DNA of 64,000 nt, taken from the NCBI RefSeq assembly GCF_030297015.1, contig NZ_AP028056.1, positions 1,498,939 to 1,562,938 of the forward strand, written 5' to 3'. The notes beneath the pieces are model-generated. The model was not told the origin of the DNA and ran no database searches. It was given only the letters and a program-made list of their open reading frames with translations. The translations under genes were made by a program, and so were the position numbers. This document shows positions 1-8,662 of the stretch, piece after piece; positions within the stretch are counted from its first letter, which is position 1; each line of letters opens with the position of its first letter. Origin of the DNA: Brooklawnia propionicigenes. GTDB taxonomy: Bacteria > Actinomycetota > Actinomycetes > Propionibacteriales > Propionibacteriaceae.

Positions 1-2
1 CG

Positions 3-1070
3 CAGCTGTTCCTCGTCCCTGCCCCGACCTGGGCGCTGATCGCGGTACCCATCGCGAGCTACTCGGTGGCACGCTGGGTGGACGGCCACGAATCCCGGCT
101 GATCGTGCTGGCCGGAGGCCTCGGATCGATCCTGGGACCGGTGCGCTGGTCGGTGGATGATCCGATCGGGTCGATGAGCCCCGAGTTGCTGCCGATCCTG
201 GCGCCATTGATCGCACTGTGCCTGGCCTGGACGATCACTCCCTATCTGCTCGGACGACGCGATCGTGAGACAGCGGTCGCCCGCCAGGAACGCGAACTCG
301 CAGCCCGAGAACGTTATGAATCCGAGCTCGTCAAACGCGATCAGCAGACCCGCATGATCGAGGCGAGGGTGCGCACCGACATCGCCCGCGAACTGCACGA
401 CGTGGTGGCGCATTCGCTGTCGGTGATGATCGTGCAGGCCGACGGCGGCAAGGCGCTGGCGCGCAAGCGCCCGGAGGCGGCGATCGAGGCGCTCGAAACC
501 ATCTCCGAGACCGGGCGCGAGGCTCTGGGCGAGATGCGCCGCATCGTCGGAGTGCTGCGCGCCGATCCCGACGATCCGCGGCCCGCGGACTTCCAGCCGG
601 CACCCGGGCTGTCGGACATTCCCGCGATGGTGGCGAAGGCCGGCGAGCGCGTCCAGTTCTCCGTGACCGGGACGCAGCCGACGGTCAGCGCAGCTCTCGG
701 CGTGACCGCCTATCGGATCGTGCAGGAAGGATTGACTAATTTCCTCAAGCACGCGGGCCCTGCTTCGCAGGCCACCGTGGCACTGATCTATCAGCCGACC
801 ACCATCAGCATCGAGGTGGCCAATGATGCACCTGGACCGGACACTCCCGTCAATGGGGACCCGCCGATCTCGGTGCAGGGATCGGGCTTCGGGCTGCAGG
901 GCATGCAGGAGCGGGTGACCGCGATGGGCGGCAAGCTGACCGCCAAGCCGACCCGATCCGGAGGCTGGGTGGTGCGAGCGATCCTGCCACTGACCCGCAG
1001 GGCAGGCGCGAAGGCTCCTCGCGATGGGGAAGAATGGACCAAGCATCAACAGAACGGTGAGCCAACATGA
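3..1070 (+). CDS. NarL-family sensor histidine kinase, 5'-truncated by the window edge
   Basis: Two-component sensor kinase of the HisKA_3 type. The reading frame is open from the first bases, so the start lies outside the window. The visible part begins with hydrophobic membrane segments, followed by a charged linker rich in Arg and Glu. The dimerisation and phospho-acceptor motif RELHDVVAHSL has its His at about 396-398. The HATPase end is GFGLQGMQERVTAMGGKL. The stop overlaps the start of the response regulator as ATGA, so the two are co-translated. The signal is unknown. Family assignment is firm; the ligand cannot be inferred. Confidence 0.93.
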   Translation, partial: QLFLVPAPTWALIAVPIASYSVARWVDGHESRLIVLAGGLGSILGPVRWSVDDPIGSMSPELLPILAPLIALCLAWTITPYLLGRRDRETAVARQERELAARERYESELVKRDQQTRMIEARVRTDIARELHDVVAHSLSVMIVQADGGKALARKRPEAAIEALETISETGREALGEMRRIVGVLRADPDDPRPADFQPAPGLSDIPAMVAKAGERVQFSVTGTQPTVSAALGVTAYRIVQEGLTNFLKHAGPASQATVALIYQPTTISIEVANDAPGPDTPVNGDPPISVQGSGFGLQGMQERVTAMGGKLTAKPTRSGGWVVRAILPLTRRAGAKAPRDGEEWTKHQQNGEPT

Positions 1071-1726
1071 CCCAACCCCTGACAGTCTTCCTCGCAGACG
1101 ACCAGTCCCTGGTCCGCAGCGGATTCCGGATGCTGATCGACGCCGAGGACGACATGACCGTGGTCGGTGAGGCCACCAACGGGTTGGGGGCCCTCACCGC
1201 ACTGACCAACAGCCCGGCCGATGTCGTGCTGATGGACATCCGGATGCCCGAGATGGACGGCGTCGAGGCCACCCGCCGAATCGTCGCGGCCGGGCTGCCG
1301 ACCAAGGTGCTGGTGCTGACCACCTTCGATCTGGACGAATACGTCTTCGCAGCCTTGAAGGCCGGCGCATCCGGCTTCATGCTCAAAGATGCCCGCCCGG
1401 ACGACCTGCTGAATGCCATCCGTTCGGTGGCCGCGGGCGAGGCCGTCGTCGCGCCGAGCGCCACCCGCAGGCTGCTCGAACATGTGGTGGCTCGGCTGCC
1501 CGATTCACCCGGACGCGAAGACCCCCGGCTGGATGTGCTCACCGATCGTGAACGCGAGGTGCTCGTCGAGATCGCCAAGGGTGCCACCAACGCGGAGATC
1601 GCGTCCAACCTGTTCATGGCCGAGGGCACGGTGAAGACCCATGTCGGGCGCCTGCTGTCGAAGCTGGGCGCCCGTGACCGGGTCAACCTCGTGCTGATCG
1701 CCTTCGAGACCGGGCTGGTCGGCTAG
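1067..1726 (+). CDS. NarL/LuxR-family response regulator
   Basis: A 219-residue response regulator and the partner of the upstream kinase. The receiver domain has the acidic pair DD at residues 11-12, the phospho-acceptor Asp57 in LMDIRMPEMDG and the conserved Lys in GFMLKDA. The C-terminal third is a LuxR-type helix-turn-helix beginning LTDREREVLVEIAKG and containing EGTVKTHV. It should dimerise on phosphorylation and bind DNA. The gene overlaps the kinase by 4 nt, and its stop overlaps the stop of the convergent SDR gene. Target genes are unknown. Confidence 0.95.
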   Translation: MTQPLTVFLADDQSLVRSGFRMLIDAEDDMTVVGEATNGLGALTALTNSPADVVLMDIRMPEMDGVEATRRIVAAGLPTKVLVLTTFDLDEYVFAALKAGASGFMLKDARPDDLLNAIRSVAAGEAVVAPSATRRLLEHVVARLPDSPGREDPRLDVLTDREREVLVEIAKGATNAEIASNLFMAEGTVKTHVGRLLSKLGARDRVNLVLIAFETGLVG

Positions 1727-2478
1727 CGCGCGAGCCAACCGCCGTCGACGGGGACGATCTGACCGTGAATGTAGTCGGAGGCCGGCGATGCCAGGAAGAC
1801 AGCGACGTTGCCGATGTCTTCGCCATTGCCCCAGCGCCCGGCCGGAATGCGCACCATGATCTGTTCGCTGCGCACCGGATCGGCGATCAGCGCGGTGTTC
1901 ATCTCGGTGTCCATGTACCCGGGGGCGATCGCGTTCACGTTGACCCCCCGCGACGCCCATTCGTTGCACAGCGCCTTGGTCAACTGGGCGACACCGCCCT
2001 TGGATGCCGCATAGGCCGGCACGTTGAAGCCGCCTTGGAAGCTGAGCATCGAGGCGATGTTGATGATCTTGCCGCGCCCACGCTCCAGCATGGCAGCCCC
2101 GAAGAGCTGGCAGGCCTGGAAGACCGAACGCAGATTGATGTCGATTACCCGGTCGAAGGACTCCAGCGGAAACTCGATCGCCGGGTGGCGTTCCTGTGTG
2201 CCTGCGTTGTTGACCAGAATGTCGATCTGATCGGTGGCCAGGATCTGTTCGGCGATCACCGGTAGCGCCTCACGGTCGGACAGATCGGCCTGGTGATGGA
2301 TGAGTCTCCGTCCGCTCTCAACGGCCTGGACGACCACGCTCTCATCGGGCGGACGCCGGGAGATCACGTGCACGTCGACTCCGGCATCCAGCAATGCGGT
2401 CGTAATACCGAGCCCGAGCCCCCGACCTCCTCCGGTGATCACGGCGGTCAGGCCGGAAATGTCAAAAGCTGAGTTCAT
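1723..2478 (-). CDS. SDR-family oxidoreductase, gluconate/deoxygluconate dehydrogenase-like
   Basis: A 251-residue classical short-chain dehydrogenase. The Rossmann nucleotide motif is TGGGRGLGLGI near the N-terminus, then NNAGTQ. The catalytic residues are Ser in ASMLSF and YAASKGG (Tyr and Lys). The C-terminal PVDGGWLAR is typical of the KduD/IdnO group. The ATG at 2478 is preferred over the GTG one codon upstream, because GGGAG lies 6 nt before it. Together with the idonate-dehydrogenase-like gene nearby it suggests hexonate interconversion in the cytoplasm. The precise substrate is inferred from context only. Confidence 0.85.
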   Translation of the reverse strand: MNSAFDISGLTAVITGGGRGLGLGITTALLDAGVDVHVISRRPPDESVVVQAVESGRRLIHHQADLSDREALPVIAEQILATDQIDILVNNAGTQERHPAIEFPLESFDRVIDINLRSVFQACQLFGAAMLERGRGKIINIASMLSFQGGFNVPAYAASKGGVAQLTKALCNEWASRGVNVNAIAPGYMDTEMNTALIADPVRSEQIMVRIPAGRWGNGEDIGNVAVFLASPASDYIHGQIVPVDGGWLAR

Positions 2479-2512
2479 CACGTGCTCCCATACGGCGATA
2501 CGACGGCATCAT

Positions 2513-2527
2513 CCCATATTCTATGGG
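2513..2527. promoter_or_regulatory. Inverted repeat CCCATA-TTC-TATGGG in the divergent promoter region
   Basis: A perfect 6-bp inverted repeat with a 3-bp spacer sits in the 50-bp gap between the divergent SDR and dehydrogenase genes, immediately before the ATG at 2529. It contains TATTCT, positioned as a -10 box about 6 nt before that ATG, which would give a leaderless transcript. It could be an operator for the nearby IclR protein. This rests on symmetry and position only. Confidence 0.35.
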
Positions 2528-2528
2528 C

Positions 2529-3416
2529 ATGACTACCTCACGTGTGGCCCTGCTGGGCCCGGGCAAGATGGGCGCCCCGATGGGGCATCAGTTGATCGCC
2601 GCCGGTCACCAGCTGACGGTGTGGGCGCGTCGCGAGGCCTCGGCCGCAGCCCTGACAGCCGAGGGCGCGGTCTTCGAGGCGACACCGCGAATCATCGGGC
2701 AGACCTGCGACGTGATCATCGACATGCTGCAGGATCTCACCCAACTGGCGCCGCTGCTCGATGGCCCGGATGGCCTGTTGGCCGGCATTGAGACGCCGAC
2801 CGTGCTCGTGGTGAGCTCCACCGTCGCCCCCGGCGATGTCCGCGAGTTGGCGCGCCGTGTCGCGGTGGCTACCGAAGACCTGCTGCAGGTGGTGGACGCC
2901 CCGGTGAGCGGTGGCGAGGCCGGCGCCAAGGCAGGTACCTTGTCGATCATGGTCGGTGGGGATGACGAACCGGCAGCGAAGGCGATTGAGGTGCTGAAGG
3001 CCTGCGGCACGCCGGTGCACTGCGGCCCCCTGGGGGCCGGTGAGGTCGTCAAGGCCTGCAATCAGATGATCGTCGGCGTGACGATGGCCGCGCTCGCCGA
3101 GGCCGCGCTGCTCGCCGAGGGCGCCGGCGTGGATGTGGCGTTGATGTACTCGATGCTCGCCAAGGGCTGGGGCGGCAGCGCTGTGCTGAACGCGAAGCAC
3201 GCCAAGGTCGAACAGCGCGACTACTCCAACACCGGCGCCGCCAAGTTCATGGTCAAGGACCTGAAGATCGCGCTCGGCGAGGCCGCGGCCTCGTCGCGGA
3301 CATTGCCGATCAGCAGCAAGGCACTGCAGATCTACCAGGGCCTCACCGAAGCCGGACTCGGCGACGACGACCTGGCCGTCGTCCACAAGTACCTGGAACA
3401 GATCACTGCCGAGTGA
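2529..3416 (+). CDS. NAD(P)-dependent beta-hydroxyacid dehydrogenase (HIBADH/GarR family)
   Basis: A 295-residue member of the 3-hydroxyisobutyrate / tartronate-semialdehyde reductase family. An N-terminal Rossmann motif LGPGKMGAPM binds NAD(P). The substrate loop DAPVSGGEAGAKAGTLSIMV and the catalytic Lys in VKACNQMIVG are both present. Family length is about 290-300. ATG 2529 gives the normal N-terminus; ATG 2523 is possible, but neither has a clear ribosome site. The gene is divergent from the SDR and faces the IclR gene tail to tail. A role in sugar-acid breakdown is inferred from the neighbourhood. Confidence 0.88.
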   Translation: MTTSRVALLGPGKMGAPMGHQLIAAGHQLTVWARREASAAALTAEGAVFEATPRIIGQTCDVIIDMLQDLTQLAPLLDGPDGLLAGIETPTVLVVSSTVAPGDVRELARRVAVATEDLLQVVDAPVSGGEAGAKAGTLSIMVGGDDEPAAKAIEVLKACGTPVHCGPLGAGEVVKACNQMIVGVTMAALAEAALLAEGAGVDVALMYSMLAKGWGGSAVLNAKHAKVEQRDYSNTGAAKFMVKDLKIALGEAAASSRTLPISSKALQIYQGLTEAGLGDDDLAVVHKYLEQITAE

Positions 3417-3465
3417 CCCATCGGGGCGGCGGCCCGGGCTGACCCATCGGGGCGACGACCCGCGC
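3414..3465. repeat. Two tandem copies of a 26-bp unit between convergent genes
   Basis: The unit starting TGACCCATCGGGGCG occurs at 3414-3439 and again at 3440-3465 with about three differences. It fills the whole gap between the dehydrogenase stop (which lies inside copy 1) and the IclR stop. It looks like a recent slippage or tail duplication. No function is evident. Confidence 0.7.
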
Positions 3466-3467
3466 GA

Positions 3468-4250
3468 TCAGCGCAGGTCGTTGCCCGACTCCAGGGCGTC
3501 TCGCACGCCCTTCAGCTCTTCGAGGGCCTGCGCCCGGCGCTTCGGGGTGGCTTCGTCCAGCAGCAGTGAGACGCTCATCGAGAAGTCCTGCGCATGATTG
3601 CCGACCCGGTGTACCACCAGTCCGTAGGCGAAGACGTTGGGGTAGGTCTCACCGTCGTCGACCGCATAGCCGGCAGCGCGCGTCTCGTTCAGCTTGGCCA
3701 GCAGAGTGGACAGATTGGTCGTCGAGCGCGGTGACCAGCGCGGCAGCCGCTCCAGGTCGCCGTAGAGTTCGACGATCTGCTCATCGCTGAGCTGCGCGAG
3801 CAGGGCCACCCCCACCGCGGTGATCGAGGCGGGGAACCGGTCGCCCACTCCGGCGGTCACCGGCAGGGGTTCACGTCCGACATGACGCGCGATATAGGTG
3901 ACCTCCCGGCCGGCGAGCAGCGCCAGATGGGCGAGCTCACCCGACAGCACCGGTGCTGCCGCGACTTCGCGCTTGAACTGGCTGATCGAATCCGTGCCGC
4001 GCAGGAAGCCGCCTGCAGGGGTCAGGACGCCGACGTCCAAGTCGTAGTAGTTGTCGGTCCGGCTGACCATTCCGGCGGCCTCCAACGAGGTCAGGATGGT
4101 CAGCACGGACGACTTCGCCAGCCCGAGGCTGGACGCGATCTTGGTCAACGACCAGCCGCCTGGCCGCTGCGCGATCAGGTTCAAGATGGCCACCGCGCGG
4201 GACACCGAAGGTGACCCGCGCGGTGGCACTTCTACTGATGCACTGCACAT
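3468..4250 (-). CDS. IclR-family transcriptional regulator
   Basis: A 260-residue IclR regulator. The N-terminal winged helix (about residues 15-75) includes VSRAVAILNLIAQRPGG and LTKIASSLGLAKSSVLTIL. The C-terminal effector-binding domain contains the family pattern around ITAVGVALLAQLSDEQ and AVDDGE. The gene lies 42 nt downstream of the idonate-dehydrogenase-like gene on the same strand, at the end of the TRAP operon, so it is likely the local regulator and responds to a sugar acid or a breakdown product. Whether it activates or represses cannot be read from sequence. Confidence 0.92.
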   Translation of the reverse strand: MCSASVEVPPRGSPSVSRAVAILNLIAQRPGGWSLTKIASSLGLAKSSVLTILTSLEAAGMVSRTDNYYDLDVGVLTPAGGFLRGTDSISQFKREVAAAPVLSGELAHLALLAGREVTYIARHVGREPLPVTAGVGDRFPASITAVGVALLAQLSDEQIVELYGDLERLPRWSPRSTTNLSTLLAKLNETRAAGYAVDDGETYPNVFAYGLVVHRVGNHAQDFSMSVSLLLDEATPKRRAQALEELKGVRDALESGNDLR

Positions 4251-4292
4251 CGCGGCGGTTTCACTCTCGCGATGTGCCGACGCGGATACAGA

Positions 4293-5315
4293 TCATTCCT
4301 CGACCTCACCGTCCAACTTGACGAGCACCTTGCCGGAGATCTCCGAGTTCTTCGCGATATCGAAGGCCTCGGTTGCCTGGTCCACCGCGATGACATGCGT
4401 GACGACGTCCGCCACCGACGGGGCAGCCGCGATCATCTCGATGGCCTCGTCCACCTCATTGTCGAAGCGGAAGGTGCCGATCCAGGTGATCTCCTTCTGG
4501 CCGAGCGCCGCCAACTCGACAGCCACCGGGGTACCCGGGAACATGCCGATCTGGACGATGCGGCCACGGGGCTTGATCGCCTTCATGCAGCCGTTGACAG
4601 CGGGCGCGGCCGCCGAGCATTCCAGGATCAGGTCGTAGGTCTCCTCCGGCAGCGGCTGCTTGGTCACGTTGATGACCTCGTCAGCGCCGATCTGCTTGGC
4701 GCGGGCGAGCGGCCCGTCCAGCACATCGGACGAGGTGACCTTGCTGGCACCGCGGTGCTTGGCGGCGAAGGTGGCCAGCAGGCCGATCGGGCCGGATCCC
4801 GACACCAGGACGTTCTTGCCGGTCAGGTCACCGGCCATGTTGATGCCGTGCAGCACCACGCCGAGGGGCTCGGCCAAAGCGGCGGCCTTGACCGAAACGC
4901 CTTCCGGCAGCACGCGCACCATGTCTCGTCCGACCAGCATGTACTGGGCCATCGCGCCCTGGGTGTGCGGCCAGGTCGACGCGCTGCCCAGGTAGGAGCC
5001 GCCCGGGCGAAGATGCCGCAGGTTCTCCATGCCGGGCACCTCGGGTCCGAAGGTGGCCGGATGCACGGTGACCGGGGTGCCCTGCGCCCATTCGCCTTGC
5101 GGATCCGCGTCGATGTAGCCGGACATCTCGTGCCCGGGAATCAGCGGTTCGCGCACCACGAAGGTGCCGTTGGCGCCGTTGAAGTAGTAGTGCAGGTCTG
5201 ATCCGCAGATGCCCACATAGGCGACCTTGAGCCGAACCTGATCGGGCCCTGGTTCGGGAACCGGAACTTCTGCGATTTCGAGATCTTCTTTGCCCTTGAT
5301 GTAAACGGCCTTCAT
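4293..5315 (-). CDS. Zinc-type MDR alcohol dehydrogenase, L-idonate 5-dehydrogenase-like
   Basis: A 340-residue medium-chain dehydrogenase. The catalytic zinc residues are in YVGICGSDLHYY (Cys) and IPGHEMSGYI (His-Glu). The nucleotide motif is VSGSGPIGLLATF. The structural zinc site has only a degenerate counterpart of the usual four-cysteine loop, as in idonate/sorbitol-type enzymes. ATG 5315 is chosen because GGAGG lies 7 nt upstream; the open frame runs further 5' without homology. It follows dctM after a long palindrome. Oxidation of L-idonate or a related hexonate is the likely role. Confidence 0.85.
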   Translation of the reverse strand: MKAVYIKGKEDLEIAEVPVPEPGPDQVRLKVAYVGICGSDLHYYFNGANGTFVVREPLIPGHEMSGYIDADPQGEWAQGTPVTVHPATFGPEVPGMENLRHLRPGGSYLGSASTWPHTQGAMAQYMLVGRDMVRVLPEGVSVKAAALAEPLGVVLHGINMAGDLTGKNVLVSGSGPIGLLATFAAKHRGASKVTSSDVLDGPLARAKQIGADEVINVTKQPLPEETYDLILECSAAAPAVNGCMKAIKPRGRIVQIGMFPGTPVAVELAALGQKEITWIGTFRFDNEVDEAIEMIAAAPSVADVVTHVIAVDQATEAFDIAKNSEISGKVLVKLDGEVEE

Positions 5316-5425
5316 CGCCGTTCCTCCTTCTGTGGGATTTTGAGTCAGCTCAGCATCATCCCGAATCCACCGAGTGCAGGTCGGTGCCATCGGTGAATCG
5401 GGGATAAATCCGGAACGGGGCACCA

Positions 5426-5457
5426 CCACCGGTCGACCGACGTCGGTCGACCGGTGG
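5426..5457. terminator. Perfect 32-bp palindrome between dctM and the MDR gene
   Basis: The half-site CCACCGGTCGACCGAC is followed directly by its exact complement, so each strand can fold into a 14-16 bp GC-rich stem. It lies 14 nt after the dctM stop and 110 nt before the dehydrogenase start, both read leftwards. There is no T-run, so it may be a processing or attenuation hairpin or an operator rather than a classical terminator. Confidence 0.6.
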
Positions 5458-5470
5458 ATTCGGTGACCGA

Positions 5471-6784
5471 TCAGGCGGGTTGGACCATACCTGCCACTGT
5501 GGGCAACCACATGGACAGCGCAGGAATGTACTGCACGATCAACAGCATCACGATCAATGCGCCGAAGAATGGCATCAGCGGACCGATGACGTCTTCCACC
5601 TTCTTGCCGGCCACACGGGCCCCGACGAAGAGCACTGGCGCGGAGGGCGGAGAAATGACGGCGATACACATGTTGAACACCATCATGATGCCAAGGTGAA
5701 CCGGATGAATGCCGTACTGCGTGGCGATCGGCAGGAAGATCGGGGTGAAGATCAGCACAGCAGGAGTCGCATCAAGCGGAATTCCAATGATCAACAAGAC
5801 GACGGCCATGATAAGCAGGAAGACAACCGAGGATGAGGTGACCGAGGTCAGCCAGTCAGCGATCAGATTCGGGATATTCGCGAACACCATTGCGTAGCTC
5901 ATGATCGACGACAGGGCGATCAAGAACACCACCACGGACGAGGTACGGGTCGCGCTCAGCAGAATCCTCGGAAGGTCCGGGACACGCACCGTACGGTATA
6001 TCAAGGACAGGATGAGCGCGTACATCACGGCGACGGCCGCACCCTCGGTCGCGGTGAACACGCCGAACACGATGCCGCCGATGACCACGATGATCAATCC
6101 CAGGCTCGGTACCGCCCGCCAGAAGGCCTTCAGGCCCTCCTTGAACGGGGGGAAGCCTGCGCCCTTGAGCTCGGGATGCTTGCGTGAGTAGAAGTAGACC
6201 AGAACCATACAGGTCAGGGCCCAAAGGATGCCCGGAATGTAGCCCGCGAGGAACAGTGCGCCCACCGATGCCTGCGACACCAGGGCGTACACGATGATCG
6301 TGTTCGAAGGGGGAATCAGCATGCCTGACGGGGCCGAGGCGATGTTAACCGCGGCGGCGAAACTCATGTCATAGCCGCTCTTCTCCTCTTCCGGAGCCAT
6401 GATCGCGCCGACGGCGGATGCACCGGCCAGGGCCGAACCCGAAATAGAACCGAACAGCATACAAGCGAGCACGTTCGTCTGCGCCAGGGCACCGGGCATC
6501 GGCCCAACCAACGCCTTCGCGAAATCGATCAATCGTGAGGCGATACCGCCCTGGTTCATGATGGCACCGGCCAACACGAACAATGGGATGGCAAGCAATG
6601 CAAACGAATCGACGCCGTTATAAATCTTCTGCGCCGAGGTAAAAATGCCCGATTCGGGACCCATCAAGATCACCAAGCAGATCGCGGAGGGCAAGCCGAT
6701 CGAAACCGACACCGAGACGCCGATGGCCATCAGGGCGAACATGCCCACCACAAGGATGAGAGCAACCAGTGCTGCGTCACTCAT
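5471..6784 (-). CDS. dctM: TRAP transporter large permease, DctM family
   Basis: A 437-residue integral membrane protein with the 12-helix pattern of the DctM (IT superfamily) subunit. It begins MSDAALVALILVVGM and has repeated long hydrophobic segments. Characteristic loops include SGSALAGASAVGAIMAPEEE and a segment ending ISPPSAPVLFVGARVAG. It uses the ion gradient to drive uptake of an organic acid delivered by DctP. ATG 6784 lies 2 nt after the dctQ stop, so the pair is translationally coupled. Upstream in-frame sequence overlaps dctQ and is not part of the protein. Confidence 0.95.
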   Translation of the reverse strand: MSDAALVALILVVGMFALMAIGVSVSVSIGLPSAICLVILMGPESGIFTSAQKIYNGVDSFALLAIPLFVLAGAIMNQGGIASRLIDFAKALVGPMPGALAQTNVLACMLFGSISGSALAGASAVGAIMAPEEEKSGYDMSFAAAVNIASAPSGMLIPPSNTIIVYALVSQASVGALFLAGYIPGILWALTCMVLVYFYSRKHPELKGAGFPPFKEGLKAFWRAVPSLGLIIVVIGGIVFGVFTATEGAAVAVMYALILSLIYRTVRVPDLPRILLSATRTSSVVVFLIALSSIMSYAMVFANIPNLIADWLTSVTSSSVVFLLIMAVVLLIIGIPLDATPAVLIFTPIFLPIATQYGIHPVHLGIMMVFNMCIAVISPPSAPVLFVGARVAGKKVEDVIGPLMPFFGALIVMLLIVQYIPALSMWLPTVAGMVQPA

Positions 6785-6786
6785 AA

Positions 6787-7317
6787 TCAGATGCCCTCTT
6801 CCTGAATGGATGCAAGATCGATGTCCTCTTCGGCGACGATCTTCACTTCGGAAGTAACCGCCTTGATGATATTCAAAATGCAGTAGATCGCGATGAGGAT
6901 GCCGGTCACCGGCAAAATCAGGTAAATCTGCCCCTGTGAGAATGGCAAGAGCTCGACGGTTTGATCGAAGGCCGAGTCGGCAAGCCTCCAGCCACCCATG
7001 ATCATCACCCACACCGCGAAGAACCCGACGATCGAGTGTGCCAATACCTCGAAGAATTTCACCACGGCCGCGGGGAACTTCCGGACGAGGAAGTCGATCG
7101 CGACGTCGTCGTTCTCGCCGATGACGTAGGCGGCACCGATGATGCCCTGCCAGATAAAGATGATCCGAGCCATCGCCTCGGTCCACGCGTTACCACCACC
7201 GAACGAACGAATGACTACCTGGTACACGACCAGAATGACCAGCAACGCGAACAATACGATACAAACCCATCTCAAAATCGCATCGACCACGCGCTGAAAT
7301 ACGCTAAAAGCTTTCAT
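6787..7317 (-). CDS. dctQ: TRAP transporter small permease, DctQ family
   Basis: A 176-residue membrane protein with four predicted helices. The first lies in VCIVLFALLVILVVYQVVI. The DctQ signature region includes WTEAMARIIFIWQGIIGAAY and an acidic residue pattern after it. It forms the membrane complex with DctM. The gene starts 156 nt after dctP1 and ends 2 nt before dctM. The C-terminus is hydrophilic and acidic (EEDIDLASIQEEGI). Confidence 0.93.
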   Translation of the reverse strand: MKAFSVFQRVVDAILRWVCIVLFALLVILVVYQVVIRSFGGGNAWTEAMARIIFIWQGIIGAAYVIGENDDVAIDFLVRKFPAAVVKFFEVLAHSIVGFFAVWVMIMGGWRLADSAFDQTVELLPFSQGQIYLILPVTGILIAIYCILNIIKAVTSEVKIVAEEDIDLASIQEEGI

Positions 7318-7363
7318 GCACTGAGCCTTTTTTGTGTGTTATTGGTGAAGACCGCGAAAGCCG

Positions 7364-7399
7364 ATCGGGTTCCGGCCCAGCACTGAGCCGGAACCCGAT
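7364..7399. terminator. 13-bp-stem hairpin between dctP1 and dctQ
   Basis: ATCGGGTTCCGGC and its exact complement are separated by a 10-nt loop, 75 nt after the dctP1 stop. Such hairpins after a binding-protein gene commonly protect its mRNA or attenuate transcription into the permease genes. There is no T-tract on the minus strand, so full termination is unlikely. Confidence 0.65.
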
Positions 7400-7473
7400 G
7401 TCTTCGGTTGAGGGCATCACGGACGGGCGACTACGTGCTGCCCGTGCGCGAGTTACTCAGATCAATGGCCCTA

Positions 7474-8511
7474 TCAGGCCGGGTGAGCCGCATTGGCGGC
7501 CTGAACGGCGTCGTAGAGCGCCTTGCGAACATCATTGGCGCTGACGGCCGACTCGACCATCGGCTGAACGAGTGCCTTGAAGGCATCGACGTCGACGTCC
7601 TCGTTGAACTGTGCGCCGCCCGACTCGGATGCGGCCCGCGATTCCTTCGCGAACTCGAGGAAGCCGGTGTTGGCCTCTTCGCGCAGCTCAGGGACGAGAC
7701 CGACGAAGGCCTCGCGGTCGGCGTCGTCCATGCCCTCCAACGCCTTGGTGCTGATCAGCAGGTAGTCGGGGATCATCAGGTGCTTGGTGAACGAGTAGAA
7801 CTTCGCAACCTCATCGTGCTTCAGCTGATGGTAGACGGTCTCGTTGTTCTCAGCACCGTCCAGGACGCCGGTCTGCAGAGCGGAGTAGACATCGCCCTGA
7901 CCCATCGGGGAGGCGATCGCGCCCATGGACTCGATCATGGAGACCTGCGAGTCCGACTGCTGCACCCGGATCTTCAGACCCTGGAGATCAGAAGGAGTCA
8001 CCACAGCATGCTTGCTGTTGTAGACGTTGCGCACGCCGGCATACAGCGCGGTCAACACCGTGATGTTCTTGGAGCCCTCGATCGAGGTGAACAGGTCCTT
8101 GTTGAGTTCTTCGTCGTTGAAGATCTGCTGCTGAGCGTCATAGCCAGCGAACATGTAGGGCAGGTTGTAGACGATGAAATCCGAGTTGAAGCCTTCCATC
8201 ACAGGACCACCGATGTACATCATTTCGACGGTGCCGTTCGACAGGTTCTGGACGACGTCCGACTGGGTACCGAGTTGCTCATTCGGGTACACCCTGACCG
8301 AGTAACGGCCGTCGGTAGCCTCTTCGAGCTTCTTCCCGAAGTCCACAGCCGCCTTGTATTGCGGATGCTCCTCGGTCTGGTTGAACGCCAGCTTGAAGAC
8401 GGTCTGACTGCCGCCACCACCGGAGCCACCGTTCGAGCTGCCACCACAGGCGGCCAGGGCCAGCGACATAAGACCCGCTATGCCGGTCAATACCACCTTT
8501 GACAACTTCAT
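7474..8511 (-). CDS. dctP: TRAP transporter substrate-binding lipoprotein, DctP family (copy 1)
   Basis: A 345-residue solute-binding protein. It has a lipoprotein signal peptide ending in the lipobox LALAAC (Cys22) and a Gly/Ser linker. The mature DctP fold follows, with LAFNQTEEHPQY, VYPNEQLG, and KIRVQQSDSQVSMIESMGA, which carries the Arg that pairs with a substrate carboxylate. It should deliver a sugar acid to DctQM. A good ribosome site (GGAAGGAC) precedes the ATG. It is about two-thirds identical to the copy at 10549-11592. An IS element now lies 150 nt upstream. Confidence 0.94.
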   Translation of the reverse strand: MKLSKVVLTGIAGLMSLALAACGGSSNGGSGGGGSQTVFKLAFNQTEEHPQYKAAVDFGKKLEEATDGRYSVRVYPNEQLGTQSDVVQNLSNGTVEMMYIGGPVMEGFNSDFIVYNLPYMFAGYDAQQQIFNDEELNKDLFTSIEGSKNITVLTALYAGVRNVYNSKHAVVTPSDLQGLKIRVQQSDSQVSMIESMGAIASPMGQGDVYSALQTGVLDGAENNETVYHQLKHDEVAKFYSFTKHLMIPDYLLISTKALEGMDDADREAFVGLVPELREEANTGFLEFAKESRAASESGGAQFNEDVDVDAFKALVQPMVESAVSANDVRKALYDAVQAANAAHPA

Positions 8512-8583
8512 TGTTGATGTCCTTCCTCAGACAAGCAATGCGACTTTGCGGCGATCACTGCGAAACCCGGACCGGCCAAGCTG

Positions 8584-8662
8584 CCAGCGGAGCCCCGCAA
8601 TCTCGACTATGTGAGTGTTCGTCAAACCAAACACGGTTCAGCCTGACGAAACGAGTCTAAGA
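8584..8662. repeat. 79-bp direct repeat, left copy, flanking the IS element
   Basis: Identical to 10280-10358. It abuts the left inverted repeat of the IS. The preceding base (8583) also matches by chance, because the IS ends in G. It is interpreted as a long target-site duplication made by the insertion and corresponds to the original leader region of dctP1. Confidence 0.9.

Noticed and set aside
331-619. Long open frames antisense to the kinase and many others throughout
   Set aside because: They mirror GC-rich coding genes, have Arg/Ala/Pro-rich composition without homology, and lie inside well-supported genes.
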